This document shows, one piece after another, positions 28,498 through 37,677 of a DNA stretch of 64,000 nt. Location of the stretch: NCBI GenBank assembly GCA_021741355.1, contig JAIOXZ010000006.1:1-64000 (forward strand), in the 5' to 3' direction. The DNA comes from Caulobacter sp. GTDB taxonomy: Bacteria; Pseudomonadota; Alphaproteobacteria; Caulobacterales; Caulobacteraceae. The first letter of the stretch is position 1, and the number at the start of each line of letters is the position of its first letter. Made by a program: the position numbers and the translations under genes. The notes beneath the pieces were generated by a model that did not search any database, had not been told where the DNA came from, and worked only from the letters and a program-made list of their open reading frames with translations.

Positions 28498-28587
28498 TCT
28501 GTAATCACCCCGAACGCTGCCTTTTTAGGCATATTGTGCGGTGCAGTAAAGGTTGGAACTGCAACGACCCGGCCCTAGACAGGGAGC

Positions 28588-29724
28588 ATGAGTTTCTCAG
28601 TCGTCATCGTCGCCGCGGGCGGCGGAACCCGGGCCGGTCCCGGCCTCGCCAAACAGTGGCGCGTCGTGGCCGGCAAGCCGGTGCTGCGCTGGTCGGTGGA
28701 GGCTCTGCTGGCGGCCGGCGCGCGCGAGGCGGTGATCGTGGTCAGCGATGGCGGCGAGCCGCTGGCCGAGGAGGCTCTCTCAGGCCTGACCGGCTGGCGG
28801 ACCGTACGCGGCGGCGCGACGCGGGCCCTCTCGGTCCAGGCGGGTCTGGGCGCGATCGACGGCCCGCCGGACGAGCCGGTGCTGGTGCACGACGCCGCCC
28901 GCCCCTTCGTCACGGCGGCGCACGTCGCGGCGCTGCTGGCGACGCTGGCCGGCGCCGATGGCGCGATCCCCGCCCTCCCCGTCGCCGACACCCTCAAGCG
29001 TGACGGGCCGAACGGCCTGACCACCACGCCCCGCGAGGGCCTCTGGCGCGCCCAGACGCCGCAGGCGTTCCGCCGCGACCGGCTGTTGGCCGCCTATGGC
29101 GCCTGGTCCGGCGGCGAGCCCACGGACGACGCCCAGGTTGTCGAGGCGCACGGCGGCCGCGTGGCGCTGGCGCCCGGCGATCCGCGCCTGATGAAACTGA
29201 CCTATCCCGAGGACTTCGACATGGCCGAACAGTTGGCGGGCGGAACCCGCATGACCCGCATGGGCCAGGGCTTCGACGCCCATCGCTGGTGTCCCGGCGA
29301 GGCGGTCTGGCTCTGCGGCGTGCGCATCGACCATGACCAGACCCTGGTCGGGCATTCGGACGCCGACGCCGGCCTGCACGCGCTGACGGACGCCCTCCTC
29401 GGCACCATCGGCGAAGGCGACATCGGCGACCACTTCCCGCCGACCGATCCCAAATGGAAGGGCGCGTCCTCGGACCTGTTCCTGCAGCACGCCGCTTCGC
29501 TGGTCACTGCCAGGGGCGGCCGGATCATCAATGTCGACGTGACGCTGATCTGCGAGCGACCGAAGATCAAACCGCATCGCCAGGCCATGCGCGAACGGCT
29601 GGCGGCGATCCTGGACCTTCCCCTCGACCGCGTGAGCGTCAAGGCCACCACGACCGAGGGCATGGGCTTCACCGGCCGCGGCGAGGGGCTCGCGGCCCAG
29701 GCCGTGGCGGTGGTGGAGCTGTAG
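28588..29724 (+). CDS. ispDF: Bifunctional IspD/IspF isoprenoid enzyme
   Basis: 378-residue fusion of two MEP-pathway enzymes, a common arrangement in alphaproteobacteria. Residues 1-220 are 4-diphosphocytidyl-methylerythritol synthase with the CTP loop VIVAAGGGTRAG...AKQW. Residues about 222-378 are 2-C-methyl-erythritol 2,4-cyclodiphosphate synthase, with metal ligands in GQGFDAH and the GHSDADAGLHALTDALLG block. IspE, acting between them, is encoded elsewhere. The stop is followed after two bases by a paired palindrome. Start ATG 28588 has AGGGAG immediately upstream. Confidence 0.97.
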   Translation: MSFSVVIVAAGGGTRAGPGLAKQWRVVAGKPVLRWSVEALLAAGAREAVIVVSDGGEPLAEEALSGLTGWRTVRGGATRALSVQAGLGAIDGPPDEPVLVHDAARPFVTAAHVAALLATLAGADGAIPALPVADTLKRDGPNGLTTTPREGLWRAQTPQAFRRDRLLAAYGAWSGGEPTDDAQVVEAHGGRVALAPGDPRLMKLTYPEDFDMAEQLAGGTRMTRMGQGFDAHRWCPGEAVWLCGVRIDHDQTLVGHSDADAGLHALTDALLGTIGEGDIGDHFPPTDPKWKGASSDLFLQHAASLVTARGGRIINVDVTLICERPKIKPHRQAMRERLAAILDLPLDRVSVKATTTEGMGFTGRGEGLAAQAVAVVEL

Positions 29725-29726
29725 CC

Positions 29727-29812
29727 GGGGACATGTACCGCAGGTACGTGTCCCCTAATCCAGATTCAGCGATCGCTCGATTGGGGGACACGTACCTGCG
29801 GTACATGTCCCC
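29727..29812. repeat. Paired palindrome, GGGGACATGTACC family
   Basis: Two 29-bp arms (29727-29755 and 29784-29812) are exact reverse complements, and each is itself nearly palindromic (GGGGACATGTACC...GGTACGTGTCCCC). The element lies between the convergent ispDF and spermidine-synthase-like genes, 2 bp after the ispDF stop. The same family recurs at 51167-51248. Confidence 0.92.
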
Positions 29813-29818
29813 TCCGCC

Positions 29819-32062
29819 CTATTCGTCCAGTCGTTCCTTCACCCGGCCGATCAGCGCGCCGACGAGGTTGGTGTAGTCGTCGGTCCAGGGCCGCGTGAGG
29901 GTCGGGTCGGACGTCTGCCAGCGCTCATCGGCTTCCCAGGGCGCCAGCGCCGCCGCCGACCGGCCGATGATCAGGGCGTCTTCCGACGACTCCCACATGT
30001 TCGGCGTTTCCCAGTCCTTGTTGTGCCGTTGCAGCAGGGCGTAGCCGCCCGCGGCCTGCGCCACGGCCATCGCGGGGGCCCGCAGTTCCAGGTTCCGGTT
30101 CGACAGGTGCAGGATCAGGACGCCGTTGGGCTTGAGACGGGTTAGATACCCCTTCACCGCCTCGACCGTCAGCAGGTGCGCGGGCACCGAGTCCGACGAG
30201 AAGGCGTCGATCAGCAGGATGTCGAAGGCCTCCGCCGGTTGTTTCTCCAGCGTCAGCCGGGCGTCGCCGAGCACGAAGTCGACTGGCCCCTTGGCGCACT
30301 TCGTCGTGTAGTCGAAGTCGCCGGAGGTATGGGCGATGCGCACGACGAGGGGATCGATCTCGAAGAAGGTCAAGTGATCCCTCGGCCGCACATAGGCCGC
30401 CACCGATCCCGTCCCCAGACCCACCGCGCCGATCCGCAGCGCCGGCGACATGGCCTGCCAGGCGGTGAAGACCTGCCCGATCGGCGTCTCCGGCGCATAG
30501 TAGACCAGCGGCCGGCAGCGATAGCGCGGGTCCTCGGCCTGGGCCCCGTGCAGGGTCGTACCGTGGGCCAGCATGCGCACCTCGCCGCCAAGACCGGGGA
30601 TCTCCGTCCGGGTCTGGCGCAGGACGCCAAAGAAGCTGCGGTCGGTCCGGATCACATCCGCCCGGTCGCCGACCGCGTTGGCGGTGAACAGCAGCGTGAC
30701 CATCAGCGCCAGCATGAACAGCGCCCGGTCCCGCACGAGGAACACCGCGACCGTGGTCGTGGCCAGCGCCAGCTTGACCGACAGCACAGGGCCCAGTTGC
30801 TTGACCGCGATGGCGGCGGCCAGGGCGGCCAGCACGCCGACGGCGATCACGCTCATCTGCCAGTAGGTCAGCCTGCCCCTGCCCCACGGCCGGGCGAGAC
30901 ACGACAGGGCCAGGATCAGCGGATACTCGATCACCGTCCGGAAGATCACCGGTGCGACGAAGGCGTTGAACGAGCCGCCGACCACGCCGCCCAGCGACAT
31001 GCAGAGATAGAACTCGGTCAGATGTTCCGGATCCGGCCGCCGCGCCACGAGCGCCGTGTGGCAGACCAGGGCGGTCAGGAAGAAGCAGGCCAGATGGACG
31101 AAGATCTGCAGCTCGATGGCGTTGGCCCCGAACTGCAGCGTCGCGGCGCAGGCGGCGACGGCCGCGGCCTGAAAGGTCAGGGCGCCCGCGGTCGGGATCA
31201 GCGGCTTGACCTGGAAGGCGATGATGAAGGTGATCAGATAGAGCGCCAGCGGCGCGACCCACAGGAAGGGCGCGGACGCCACGTCGGTCGCCAGGTGGGC
31301 GGTGACGCCGAGCATCAGGCTGGACGGGATCGCCGCCAACGCCACCCAGATCGCCCGCTCGCGCCAGGTCGGCGTCGGCGTTGTCTTGGCGGGCGCGGCG
31401 GTCGACTCGCCCGCCGGAATTTCGGACCGCTTCCAGACCATGATGGCCAGCGAGGCGAGGATCAGCACGAAGACCCAGTAGCCGCTGCTCCAGGTCCAGC
31501 GCTGGGTATGCAGCGTCAGCAGCGGCTCCATGATGATCGGATAGGCCAGCAGCGCCAGCAGGCTGCCGAGGTTGCTGGCGGCATAGAGGCTGTAGGGCTC
31601 GCTCGCCCCCTGCCCGCGGAACACCCGCGCGTGCCAGGCCTGCACCAGCGGGGCCGTGGCCGACAGGATGGCGAACGGCAGGCCGATCGAGAGTGCCAGC
31701 ACCGCCAGCAGCCAGAGCGCCGGATGGTCTGACGACGGCTCGCCCGCCAGCGTCGAGATACTCAGCGGAAACAGCGTCAGCCCTGCCACGGCCAGGGCGG
31801 TGATGTGGACCGTGATCTGCCGCCGCACCTGCGGAATTTTCTGCAGGACGTGCGCGTAGCCGTAGCCGATCAGCAGGGCGATCTGGAAGAAGGCCATGCT
31901 GGTGTTCCACACAGCCGGCGAGCCGCCGAGCAGGGGCAGCACCAGCTTGGCCACCATCGGCTGAACCATGAACACCAGCGCCGCGCTGGTGAAGACACTC
32001 ACCACGAAGATGGGCGGCGTGCGGACCGCGGGCGTCGCGGAGGCCTCGATCGTGTCTGTCAT
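29819..32062 (-). CDS. Membrane protein with spermidine synthase-like C-terminal domain
   Basis: 747-residue fusion. Residues 20-460 contain about 14 hydrophobic segments, starting FVVSVFTSAALVFMVQPMVAKLVLPLLGG, a pattern typical of the fused MFS/spermidine synthase group. Residues about 480-730 form a Rossmann domain with VGLGTGSVAAY, FFEIDPLV and LLIDAFSSDSVPAHLLT, matching polyamine synthase or methyltransferase folds. Whether it transfers aminopropyl groups is unknown, because many such proteins lack demonstrated activity. Monocistronic, between a paired palindrome and the divergent cinA gene. Confidence 0.88.
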   Translation of the reverse strand: MTDTIEASATPAVRTPPIFVVSVFTSAALVFMVQPMVAKLVLPLLGGSPAVWNTSMAFFQIALLIGYGYAHVLQKIPQVRRQITVHITALAVAGLTLFPLSISTLAGEPSSDHPALWLLAVLALSIGLPFAILSATAPLVQAWHARVFRGQGASEPYSLYAASNLGSLLALLAYPIIMEPLLTLHTQRWTWSSGYWVFVLILASLAIMVWKRSEIPAGESTAAPAKTTPTPTWRERAIWVALAAIPSSLMLGVTAHLATDVASAPFLWVAPLALYLITFIIAFQVKPLIPTAGALTFQAAAVAACAATLQFGANAIELQIFVHLACFFLTALVCHTALVARRPDPEHLTEFYLCMSLGGVVGGSFNAFVAPVIFRTVIEYPLILALSCLARPWGRGRLTYWQMSVIAVGVLAALAAAIAVKQLGPVLSVKLALATTTVAVFLVRDRALFMLALMVTLLFTANAVGDRADVIRTDRSFFGVLRQTRTEIPGLGGEVRMLAHGTTLHGAQAEDPRYRCRPLVYYAPETPIGQVFTAWQAMSPALRIGAVGLGTGSVAAYVRPRDHLTFFEIDPLVVRIAHTSGDFDYTTKCAKGPVDFVLGDARLTLEKQPAEAFDILLIDAFSSDSVPAHLLTVEAVKGYLTRLKPNGVLILHLSNRNLELRAPAMAVAQAAGGYALLQRHNKDWETPNMWESSEDALIIGRSAAALAPWEADERWQTSDPTLTRPWTDDYTNLVGALIGRVKERLDE

Positions 32063-32145
32063 GGCTCGAATCGGCTTGTCAGTCGGAGGTGCAGGATGTT
32101 GGGCTGTATCGTTACGATTTGACCAGCCCTTCGGAGACCGCCGGT

Positions 32146-32634
32146 ATGTTCCCCCTCGAAGTCGAGACCCTCGCCCGGCTGCTGATCGACGAGGTGCGGG
32201 AACGGCATCTGCGGGTGACGACGGCGGAAAGCTGCACGGGCGGGCTGGTCGCTGCGGCGATCTGCTCGATCCCGGGGGCGTCGGACATCTTCGACCGCGG
32301 CTTCGTGACCTACACCAACCGCGCCAAGGAGGAGATGCTGGGGGTCCAGGGCGACATGCTGGCCGATTTCGGCGCGGTGTCCGAGCCGGTCGCCCGGATG
32401 ATGGCCGAGGGCGCCCTGGCCAACTCCCGCGCCCACATCGCCGTGGCCATCACCGGGGTGGCGGGTCCGGGCGGCGGCTCTCCGATGAAGCCGGTCGGCA
32501 CGGTCCACATCGCCACCGCGAGGAGCACCGGCGGTATCCGCCACCGCCACGAGGTGTTCGACGGCGACACGCGGCTGGACGTGCAGATGGCGGCGGTGGC
32601 CGTCGCGCTGCAGATGATGCGGGACGCAATCTGA
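32146..32634 (+). CDS. CinA C-terminal family protein (nicotinamide-nucleotide amidase)
   Basis: 162-residue stand-alone CinA C-terminal (PncC) domain, which deamidates NMN to NaMN in pyridine-nucleotide recycling. Motifs are TTAESCTGGLVAAAIC with the nucleophilic Ser, GFVTYTNRAKEEMLGV, and AITGVAGPGGG...KPVGTVHIA. ATG 32146 is preferred over 32089 because GGAG lies nine bases upstream and the domain begins there. It lacks the N-terminal MoaB-like domain of full CinA. Convergent with the ratA-like gene, with a repeat between. Confidence 0.92.
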   Translation: MFPLEVETLARLLIDEVRERHLRVTTAESCTGGLVAAAICSIPGASDIFDRGFVTYTNRAKEEMLGVQGDMLADFGAVSEPVARMMAEGALANSRAHIAVAITGVAGPGGGSPMKPVGTVHIATARSTGGIRHRHEVFDGDTRLDVQMAAVAVALQMMRDAI

Positions 32635-32635
32635 G

Positions 32636-32755
32636 TGCGTCCTTCGAGACGCGGACCTGAGGGTCCGCTCCTCAGGATGACGGGCGGGGTTTGATTGCAC
32701 CCATCCTCGTCATGGTGAGGAGCGAGGCCTCAGCCGAGCGTCTCGAACCACGCAC
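32636..32755. repeat. Paired palindrome, TTCGAGACG/CTCCTCAGGATGACG family
   Basis: The left unit begins TGCGTCCTTCGAGACG and ends CTCCTCAGGATGACG; the right unit is its approximate inverse, CGTCATGGTGAGGAGCG to CGTCTCGAACCACGCA. It fills the space between the stops of cinA and the COQ10-like gene. Close relatives are at 34239, 45536 and inside pdhC and pdhB. Confidence 0.9.
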
Positions 32756-32760
32756 CCTGC

Positions 32761-33210
32761 CTACCCCGCCCCGTACAGCACCCTCGCCCGGTCATCGAAG
32801 CACTGGATCAGCCGCTGCACCGCGTGGTCGAAGTTGGCGTTGAGGAGGCGGTCGAGGAAGGCCAGCTTGAATTCGAAGTCAATCTCGAACTGGACGCAGA
32901 CACCCTCGGGGTGATCCACGAACCGCCAGCGGTTCTGCAGCCGCCGGAACGGGCCGCTGAGCAGGTTGACGTCGATGGTCCGGGCGACAGCGTCGCGGCG
33001 CACACGGGTCGAGAACCGCTCCTTCAGGAACGAGAACCCGACCGCCGCCTCGGCGTCGAGCAGCGTCACGCCCTCGCCCGGGTCCTGACGGTTCCACACC
33101 CGTAGCGCGGTGATCCAGGGCACGAACTCGGGATACCGCTCCACGTCGCCGACCAGCTGGAACAGCTGGTCCGGCGTGTAGGGCAGGATGCGGGTCAGTC
33201 TGTGCTTCAA
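32761..33210 (-). CDS. COQ10/RatA-like SRPBCC protein (ubiquinone-binding)
   Basis: 149-residue START-like protein of the COQ10/RatA group. The signature KHRLTRILPYTPDQLFQLVGDVERYPEFVPW at the N-terminus and GPFRRLQNRWRF with DFEFKLAF are diagnostic. In bacteria and mitochondria this family helps ubiquinone function in respiration; the toxin name RatA comes from an E. coli report. The only good start is TTG 33210, preceded by a GGGCGG stretch. It follows lipA by 16 bp on the same strand, so the pair is likely an operon. Confidence 0.9.
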   Translation of the reverse strand: MKHRLTRILPYTPDQLFQLVGDVERYPEFVPWITALRVWNRQDPGEGVTLLDAEAAVGFSFLKERFSTRVRRDAVARTIDVNLLSGPFRRLQNRWRFVDHPEGVCVQFEIDFEFKLAFLDRLLNANFDHAVQRLIQCFDDRARVLYGAG

Positions 33211-33226
33211 ACCGCCCGGCCCTGTC

Positions 33227-34180
33227 CTAGCGGGCCTCGAGCGCTTCGCGCGCGGCCTTGAGCTGGGCGAAGTCCTCTCCCGCGTGGTGCGAGGAGCGGG
33301 TCAGGGGGCTGGCCGAGACCATCAGGAAGCCCTTGGCCCGGGCGATGGCTTCGTAGGCGGCGAACTCGTCAGGATGCACGAACCGGTCGACGGCCGCGTG
33401 GCGGCGGGTCGGCTGCAGATACTGGCCGATGGTCAGGAAATCGACGCCGGCCGAGCGCATGTCGTCCATCACCTGCATGACCTCCTCCTTGCTTTCGCCG
33501 AGGCCGACCATCAGGCCGGACTTGGTGAAGCGGCGGGGGTCGCGGTCCTTGACCCGCTCGAGCAGGCGCAGGGAGTTGTAGTAGCGGGCGCCGGGCCGGA
33601 TGGTCAGGTAGAGCCGCGGCACGGTTTCGAGGTTGTGGTTGAACACGTCCGGGGCGGAATCGATGACGATCTCCGCCGCCCCGTCCTTGCGCAAGAAGTC
33701 GGGCGTCAGGATTTCGATGGTCGTGTCCGGCGCCACGGCGCGGATCGCATAGACCACGGCGGCGAAGTGCGCCGCGCCGCCGTCGTCCAGGTCGTCGCGG
33801 TCCACCGAGGTGATGACCACATGCTTCAGGCCCATCTTCGCCACAGCCTCAGCGACGCGGGCGGGCTCGGTGGGGTCCAGGGCGTTCGGCTTGCCGGTGA
33901 TGACGTTGCAGAACGAGCAGGCGCGGGTGCAGATCTCGCCCATGATCATCATGGTCGCGTGCTTCTGGGTCCAGCACTCGCCGATGTTCGGGCAGGCCGC
34001 TTCCTCGCAGACCGTCGTCAGGCCGTGCGAGCGGACGATGTCGCGGGTCTCATTGTAGCCGGCCGAGCCCGGCGCCCGGACGCGCAGCCAGTCCGGCTTG
34101 CGCAGCAGCGGCGTTTCGGGCCGGTTCGCCTTCTCGGGATGACGCGGACGCGCCTTCAGGGTGTCGATCACCGTGGCCAT
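33227..34180 (-). CDS. lipA: Lipoyl synthase
   Basis: 317-residue radical-SAM enzyme that inserts two sulfurs into octanoyl groups on lipoyl domains. The auxiliary cluster cysteines lie in [13 protein letters not shown] and the SAM cluster motif is CTRACSFC; a C-terminal [12 protein letters not shown] tail carries the conserved Ser ligand. It is needed to activate the lipoyl domains of PdhB and PdhC encoded just downstream in the window. Start ATG 34180 gives the normal family length. The gap upstream to the divergent lipoprotein gene holds a palindromic element. Confidence 0.97.
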   Translation of the reverse strand: MATVIDTLKARPRHPEKANRPETPLLRKPDWLRVRAPGSAGYNETRDIVRSHGLTTVCEEAACPNIGECWTQKHATMMIMGEICTRACSFCNVITGKPNALDPTEPARVAEAVAKMGLKHVVITSVDRDDLDDGGAAHFAAVVYAIRAVAPDTTIEILTPDFLRKDGAAEIVIDSAPDVFNHNLETVPRLYLTIRPGARYYNSLRLLERVKDRDPRRFTKSGLMVGLGESKEEVMQVMDDMRSAGVDFLTIGQYLQPTRRHAAVDRFVHPDEFAAYEAIARAKGFLMVSASPLTRSSHHAGEDFAQLKAAREALEAR

Positions 34181-34238
34181 GGCGCCTAGATCGTCCTTCT
34201 GAGGGCCCGGATCAAGCGTAGAGGGGGCGGAAAGGTGG

Positions 34239-34352
34239 TGCGTCCTTCGAGACGCCCCTCCGGGGCTCCTCAGGATGACGAATACCGGTCCGGCCGCACC
34301 TGAATTCGTCATGGTGAGGAGCGAGCCTCAAGCGAGCGTCTCGAACCCCGCA
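34239..34352. repeat. Paired palindrome in a divergent promoter region (TTCGAGACG family)
   Basis: Units run TGCGTCCTTCGAGACG...CTCCTCAGGATGACG and CGTCATGGTGAGGAGCG...CGTCTCGAACCCCG. Unlike most copies, this one sits between two divergent starts (lipA and the lipoprotein hydrolase), where a terminator is not needed, so it may affect promoter spacing or transcript leaders. Confidence 0.9.
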
Positions 34353-34410
34353 ACCTCCCGCCGCGTGCACACTCTTGCGAGCGCCCGCCAAGCCCCCGAC
34401 ACTCGCCGCG

Positions 34411-35460
34411 ATGCGCGCCCATTCCCTCCTCGCCGGCTTCCTGTTCCTGCTCGCGGCCTGTGGCGGCGAGGATGGCGGCAGCGCATTCGTCGAGAGCCGC
34501 ATTCCGCCCGCTCTGTCGCCGCGCTTTTGGGCGCCGGAAGGCTGGGCCTGGGGGCTGCTGAAGATCGGCGACGCCCCGGCGCAGCGCTACGGCGTCTCCT
34601 CGACCCCGATCACGCCCCAGGCGCAGGTGCTGATTCTCACCGGCTATGGCGAATCCGCCGAGGTCTGGTTCGAGACCGCCCGCGATCTGAACGCGCGCGG
34701 CTACAGCGTCTGGGTGCTGGAGCGGGCCGGCCAGGGCGGGTCCGAGCGCTACGTCCTGCCGCGCGATCTCGGCCACGTCCCGGACTTCAAGGCCGACATC
34801 CGGGCGGTCAAGACCCTGTCCCGGATGATGATCGCCAGCGCGCCCGGCGCGCCGATCATCATCCTGGGTCATTCCGACGGCGGTCTGGTCGCGATCGCGG
34901 CGGTCCAACAGGGCGCGCCGGCCGAGGGGCTGATCCTGTCTGCCCCGTCGATCGCCGGCCCCGATCCGGTCGACACCGGCAAGGCGGCGCTGGTCCGCGC
35001 GGGGCTCGGCCGCCTGCCCGCCGCCCTCAATACCGGCTGGACGCGCGAGGGCCCCGACGCCCGGGCGCAGGGGCTGACCAGCGACACCTGGCGCGGGGCG
35101 GTGGGCAAGGCCTGGCAGACCGCCAATCCGGACCTGCGCATGGGCGGGCCGAGCCTGGGCTGGCTGGCCGGCTTCCGCACGGCCTCGAAGACCATCGAGC
35201 CGGGTCTGGCGACCCTCGAGACCCCGACCCTGATGCTCATCGGCGGTGCGGACCGGGAGGCCGACAGCGCTGTCCAGGCTCGTATCTGCAAGGCGATGGT
35301 GAAATGCACGGCCTATGGTCTGGCGACCGGCCGACACGCCCTGCACCTTGAGCGAGACGCCGTGCGCATCCCCTGGCTGGCCGCCGTCGACAGCTTCGTG
35401 CGCACCCGCGCCGGCTCCCGGCCGATCCTCATCCGCCGGCCGCCCGCTCACGGTCTGTAA
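34411..35460 (+). CDS. Lipoprotein alpha/beta hydrolase (monoacylglycerol lipase/lysophospholipase-like)
   Basis: 349-residue serine hydrolase with a lipoprotein signal ending FLFLLAAC, so probably anchored in an envelope membrane. VLILTGYGESAEVW forms the oxyanion region, ILGHSDGGLVA the nucleophile elbow, and LMLIGGADREAD and GRHALHLE the Asp and His of the triad. The layout matches lysophospholipase/monoglyceride lipase (PldB-like) proteins. ATG 34411 is chosen because it starts the lipoprotein signal; a TTG at 34375 is less likely. It may release fatty acids for the acyl-CoA synthetase gene 80 bp downstream, which is inference. Confidence 0.88.
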   Translation: MRAHSLLAGFLFLLAACGGEDGGSAFVESRIPPALSPRFWAPEGWAWGLLKIGDAPAQRYGVSSTPITPQAQVLILTGYGESAEVWFETARDLNARGYSVWVLERAGQGGSERYVLPRDLGHVPDFKADIRAVKTLSRMMIASAPGAPIIILGHSDGGLVAIAAVQQGAPAEGLILSAPSIAGPDPVDTGKAALVRAGLGRLPAALNTGWTREGPDARAQGLTSDTWRGAVGKAWQTANPDLRMGGPSLGWLAGFRTASKTIEPGLATLETPTLMLIGGADREADSAVQARICKAMVKCTAYGLATGRHALHLERDAVRIPWLAAVDSFVRTRAGSRPILIRRPPAHGL

Positions 35461-35540
35461 CGGACCTTTTCAAGCGGGAACCCGGACGATAGGGTTCCGC
35501 CAATAATACTGGTGGGAAACATCCGGGGAGTTTCACCCAT

Positions 35541-37100
35541 ATGCCGCGTGCTTACGACGCGCGGGCCGGGGAGCGGTCTGTCTTTGACGCCCTCCTCGAA
35601 GCCCGCGACCGATACGGGGCCAAGAAGCCGATCCTTGAGGATCAGAACCGTACACCGCTGACCTACACCGACCTGATCCGGGGCAGCTTCGCCCTGGGCC
35701 GGAAGATCGCGGGCATCACGCAAAAGGGCGAGAACGTCGGCGTGCTGCTGCCGTCCAGCGCCGGCGCGGTGGTCACCTTCTTCGGACTGCACGCCTTCGC
35801 GCGCATCCCGACGATGCTGAACTTCACCGCCGGCCTGCGAAACCTGCGGGGCGCCTGCAAGCTGGCCGGGGTGAAGACGGTCCTCACGGCGCACGCCTTC
35901 ATCGAACAGGGCAAGCTGCACGATCTGATCGACTCGCTGGAGAACGGCGGCTGCAAGATCGTCTACCTCGAAGACCTGCGCGAGCAGATCGGCCTGGCCG
36001 ACAAGCTCTACGCGGCCGCCGCCGGGGCCTTCCCCCAGCGCTTCCGGGCGAAGCTCGGGCACGACGAGCCGGGCGTGATCCTGTTCACCTCGGGCAGCTT
36101 CGGCGCGCCGCGCGGCGTGGTGCTGAGCCACAAGAACCTCGTCAGCAACGTGCGCCAGATCGAGGCGCACATCGATCTCGATCCCGACTGGGTGATGTTC
36201 AACCCGCTGCCGACCTTCCACTGCTTCGGCCTGACCGGCGGCGTGCTGCTGCCGATCCTGACCGGAATGAAGGCGTTCCAATATCCCTCGCCGCTGCACA
36301 TCAAGCAGATCCCGACCCTGATCCGGGACGCGAAGGCCTCGATCCTGCTGGCGACCGACACCTTCGTGAACCAGTACGCGCGCTCGGCCGATCCGGGAGA
36401 CCTGTCTGGCCTGAAGTTCATCGTCTGCGGCGCTGAAAAGGTTCGGGAAGAGACGCACAACCTGATCGCCGAGCGGTTCGGCAATGTGCCGGTGCTGGAA
36501 GGCTACGGCGCGACCGAGGCTTCGCCCGTGGTGGCGGTCAACAAGCCGACCGACAACCGTCGCGGCACCGTCGGCGGGATGCTGCCCGGCATGGAGACGC
36601 GGATCGAGACCGTCGAGGGGATCGCCGGGGGCGGCCGCCTGTTCCTGCGCGGTCCCAACGTGATGGCCGGCTATCTGAACGAGAAGGGCGGGGTCGATCC
36701 CCTGCCCGACGGCTGGCACGACACCGGCGATGTGGTGATGATCGAGGGCGAAGATCGCTGGGTGACCATCAAGGGTCGCGTCAAGCGCTTCGCCAAGATC
36801 GGCGGCGAGATGGTCTCCCTGACCGCCGCCGAGGATCTGGCCGTCGCGGTCTGGCCCGACGGACGCCACGCGGTGATCTCCATGCCCGACGCCAAGAAGG
36901 GCGAGCGGCTGGTCCTGTACACCGACCGCTCGGACGCCACGGTGGCGCCGCTTCTGGCCCACGCCCAGTCGCTGGGCGCGCCGGAGCTGTCGGTGCCGCG
37001 CAAGATCGTCAAGATTCCGGAGGTCCCTGTCCTGGGCACCGGCAAGACCGACTACGTCGCCATCCAGCGTATGGCCGAAACGGAAGCGCGGGCGGCGTAG
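35541..37100 (+). CDS. AMP-binding acyl-CoA/acyl-ACP synthetase
   Basis: 519-residue adenylate-forming enzyme. The phosphate loop reads LFTSGSFGAPRGVVLSHKN (the usual TSGSTGxPKG with Phe and Arg substitutions), the A5 motif is EGYGATEASP, and the A7/A8 motifs are DGWHDTGDVV and KGRVKRFAKIGGEMVS. The C-terminal catalytic Lys lies in LGTGKTDY. Overall it resembles the synthetase half of Aas, which activates fatty acids for phospholipid reacylation; that role is inferred. It follows the lipoprotein lipase on the same strand and precedes doxX by 28 bp. Confidence 0.9.
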   Translation: MPRAYDARAGERSVFDALLEARDRYGAKKPILEDQNRTPLTYTDLIRGSFALGRKIAGITQKGENVGVLLPSSAGAVVTFFGLHAFARIPTMLNFTAGLRNLRGACKLAGVKTVLTAHAFIEQGKLHDLIDSLENGGCKIVYLEDLREQIGLADKLYAAAAGAFPQRFRAKLGHDEPGVILFTSGSFGAPRGVVLSHKNLVSNVRQIEAHIDLDPDWVMFNPLPTFHCFGLTGGVLLPILTGMKAFQYPSPLHIKQIPTLIRDAKASILLATDTFVNQYARSADPGDLSGLKFIVCGAEKVREETHNLIAERFGNVPVLEGYGATEASPVVAVNKPTDNRRGTVGGMLPGMETRIETVEGIAGGGRLFLRGPNVMAGYLNEKGGVDPLPDGWHDTGDVVMIEGEDRWVTIKGRVKRFAKIGGEMVSLTAAEDLAVAVWPDGRHAVISMPDAKKGERLVLYTDRSDATVAPLLAHAQSLGAPELSVPRKIVKIPEVPVLGTGKTDYVAIQRMAETEARAA

Positions 37101-37128
37101 CGCAATCCTTCTGGGGGAGGAAAACGCT

Positions 37129-37512
37129 ATGGAACGACTGTCTGGTTACGCGCCACAGGCGCAGGCCTTGCTGCGCATCGTCGCGGGGCTGGCCTTCCTG
37201 CAACACGGGCTGATGAAGATCTTCCAGTTCCCGGCGGCGGCCATGGACGGCCCGCTGCCACCGATCATGCTGGCCGCCGGCTGGCTGGAGATCGTCGGTT
37301 CGGCGCTGCTGATCCTGGGCCTGTTCACCCGGCCGACCGCCTTCGTCCTCTCAGGGATGATGGCCGTGGCCTACTGGATGGTCCACGGCTCCAAGGGCCC
37401 CTACCCGGCCCTCAACGGCGGCGAGCCGGCCCTGCTGTTCTGCTTCATCTTCCTGTTCCTCGCCTGCGCGGGACCAGGCGCGTGGAGCGTCGATGGCGCG
37501 CGGAAGAAATAA
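37129..37512 (+). CDS. DoxX family membrane protein
   Basis: 127-residue membrane protein with four hydrophobic segments. The N-terminal ALLRIVAGLAFLQHGLMKI and LAAGWLEIVGSALLILGLFTRP are family hallmarks. DoxX-like proteins are linked to oxidative stress and thiol or quinol metabolism in some bacteria; the reaction here is unknown. A strong GGGGGAGGAAA site precedes ATG 37129. Possibly the last gene of the lipase-acyl-CoA synthetase transcript. Confidence 0.9.
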   Translation: MERLSGYAPQAQALLRIVAGLAFLQHGLMKIFQFPAAAMDGPLPPIMLAAGWLEIVGSALLILGLFTRPTAFVLSGMMAVAYWMVHGSKGPYPALNGGEPALLFCFIFLFLACAGPGAWSVDGARKK

Positions 37513-37530
37513 CCTGAACGAAAGAGCGCC

Positions 37531-37673
37531 CTCCCTCCCCTTCATGGGGAGGGTCGGTCGCAACGCGACCGGGGTGGGGCAGCGGGAAGCCGCGCCGGGT
37601 GCGTCCGGGTAGCGGCCTACTCCCCCACCCGTCCCAGCTTCGCCGGTCCACCCTCCCCATGAAGGGGAGGGAG
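37531..37673. repeat. Paired palindrome, CTCCCTCCCC..GGGGAGGG family
   Basis: Inverted units CTCCCTCCCCTTCATGGGGA at the left and CCCTCCCCATGAAGGGGAGG at the right flank inner words ACCGGGGTGGGG and CCCCCACCCGTCCC. It fills the gap between the convergent doxX and lpdA genes. The element at 60302 is related in its TCCCCAC/GTGGGGA words. Confidence 0.88.
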
Positions 37674-37677
37674 ATTC

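Noticed and set aside
28498-28587. Sigma-54 promoter with NtrC sites before dusB-ntrBC
   Set aside because: Words resembling NtrC half-sites occur, but no TGGCAC-N5-TTGC element was found and this NtrC lacks GAFTGA.
29925-31910. 661-residue open frame on the minus strand within the membrane spermidine-synthase gene, and a 518-residue plus-strand one
   Set aside because: Shadow frames caused by high GC third positions. They are Arg/Gly/Pro-rich with no domain, no ribosome-binding site, and lie over a gene with clear motifs.
32761-33210. RatA toxin of a toxin-antitoxin pair
   Set aside because: The sequence fits the COQ10 ubiquinone-binding group and no antitoxin gene lies beside it; it follows lipA.
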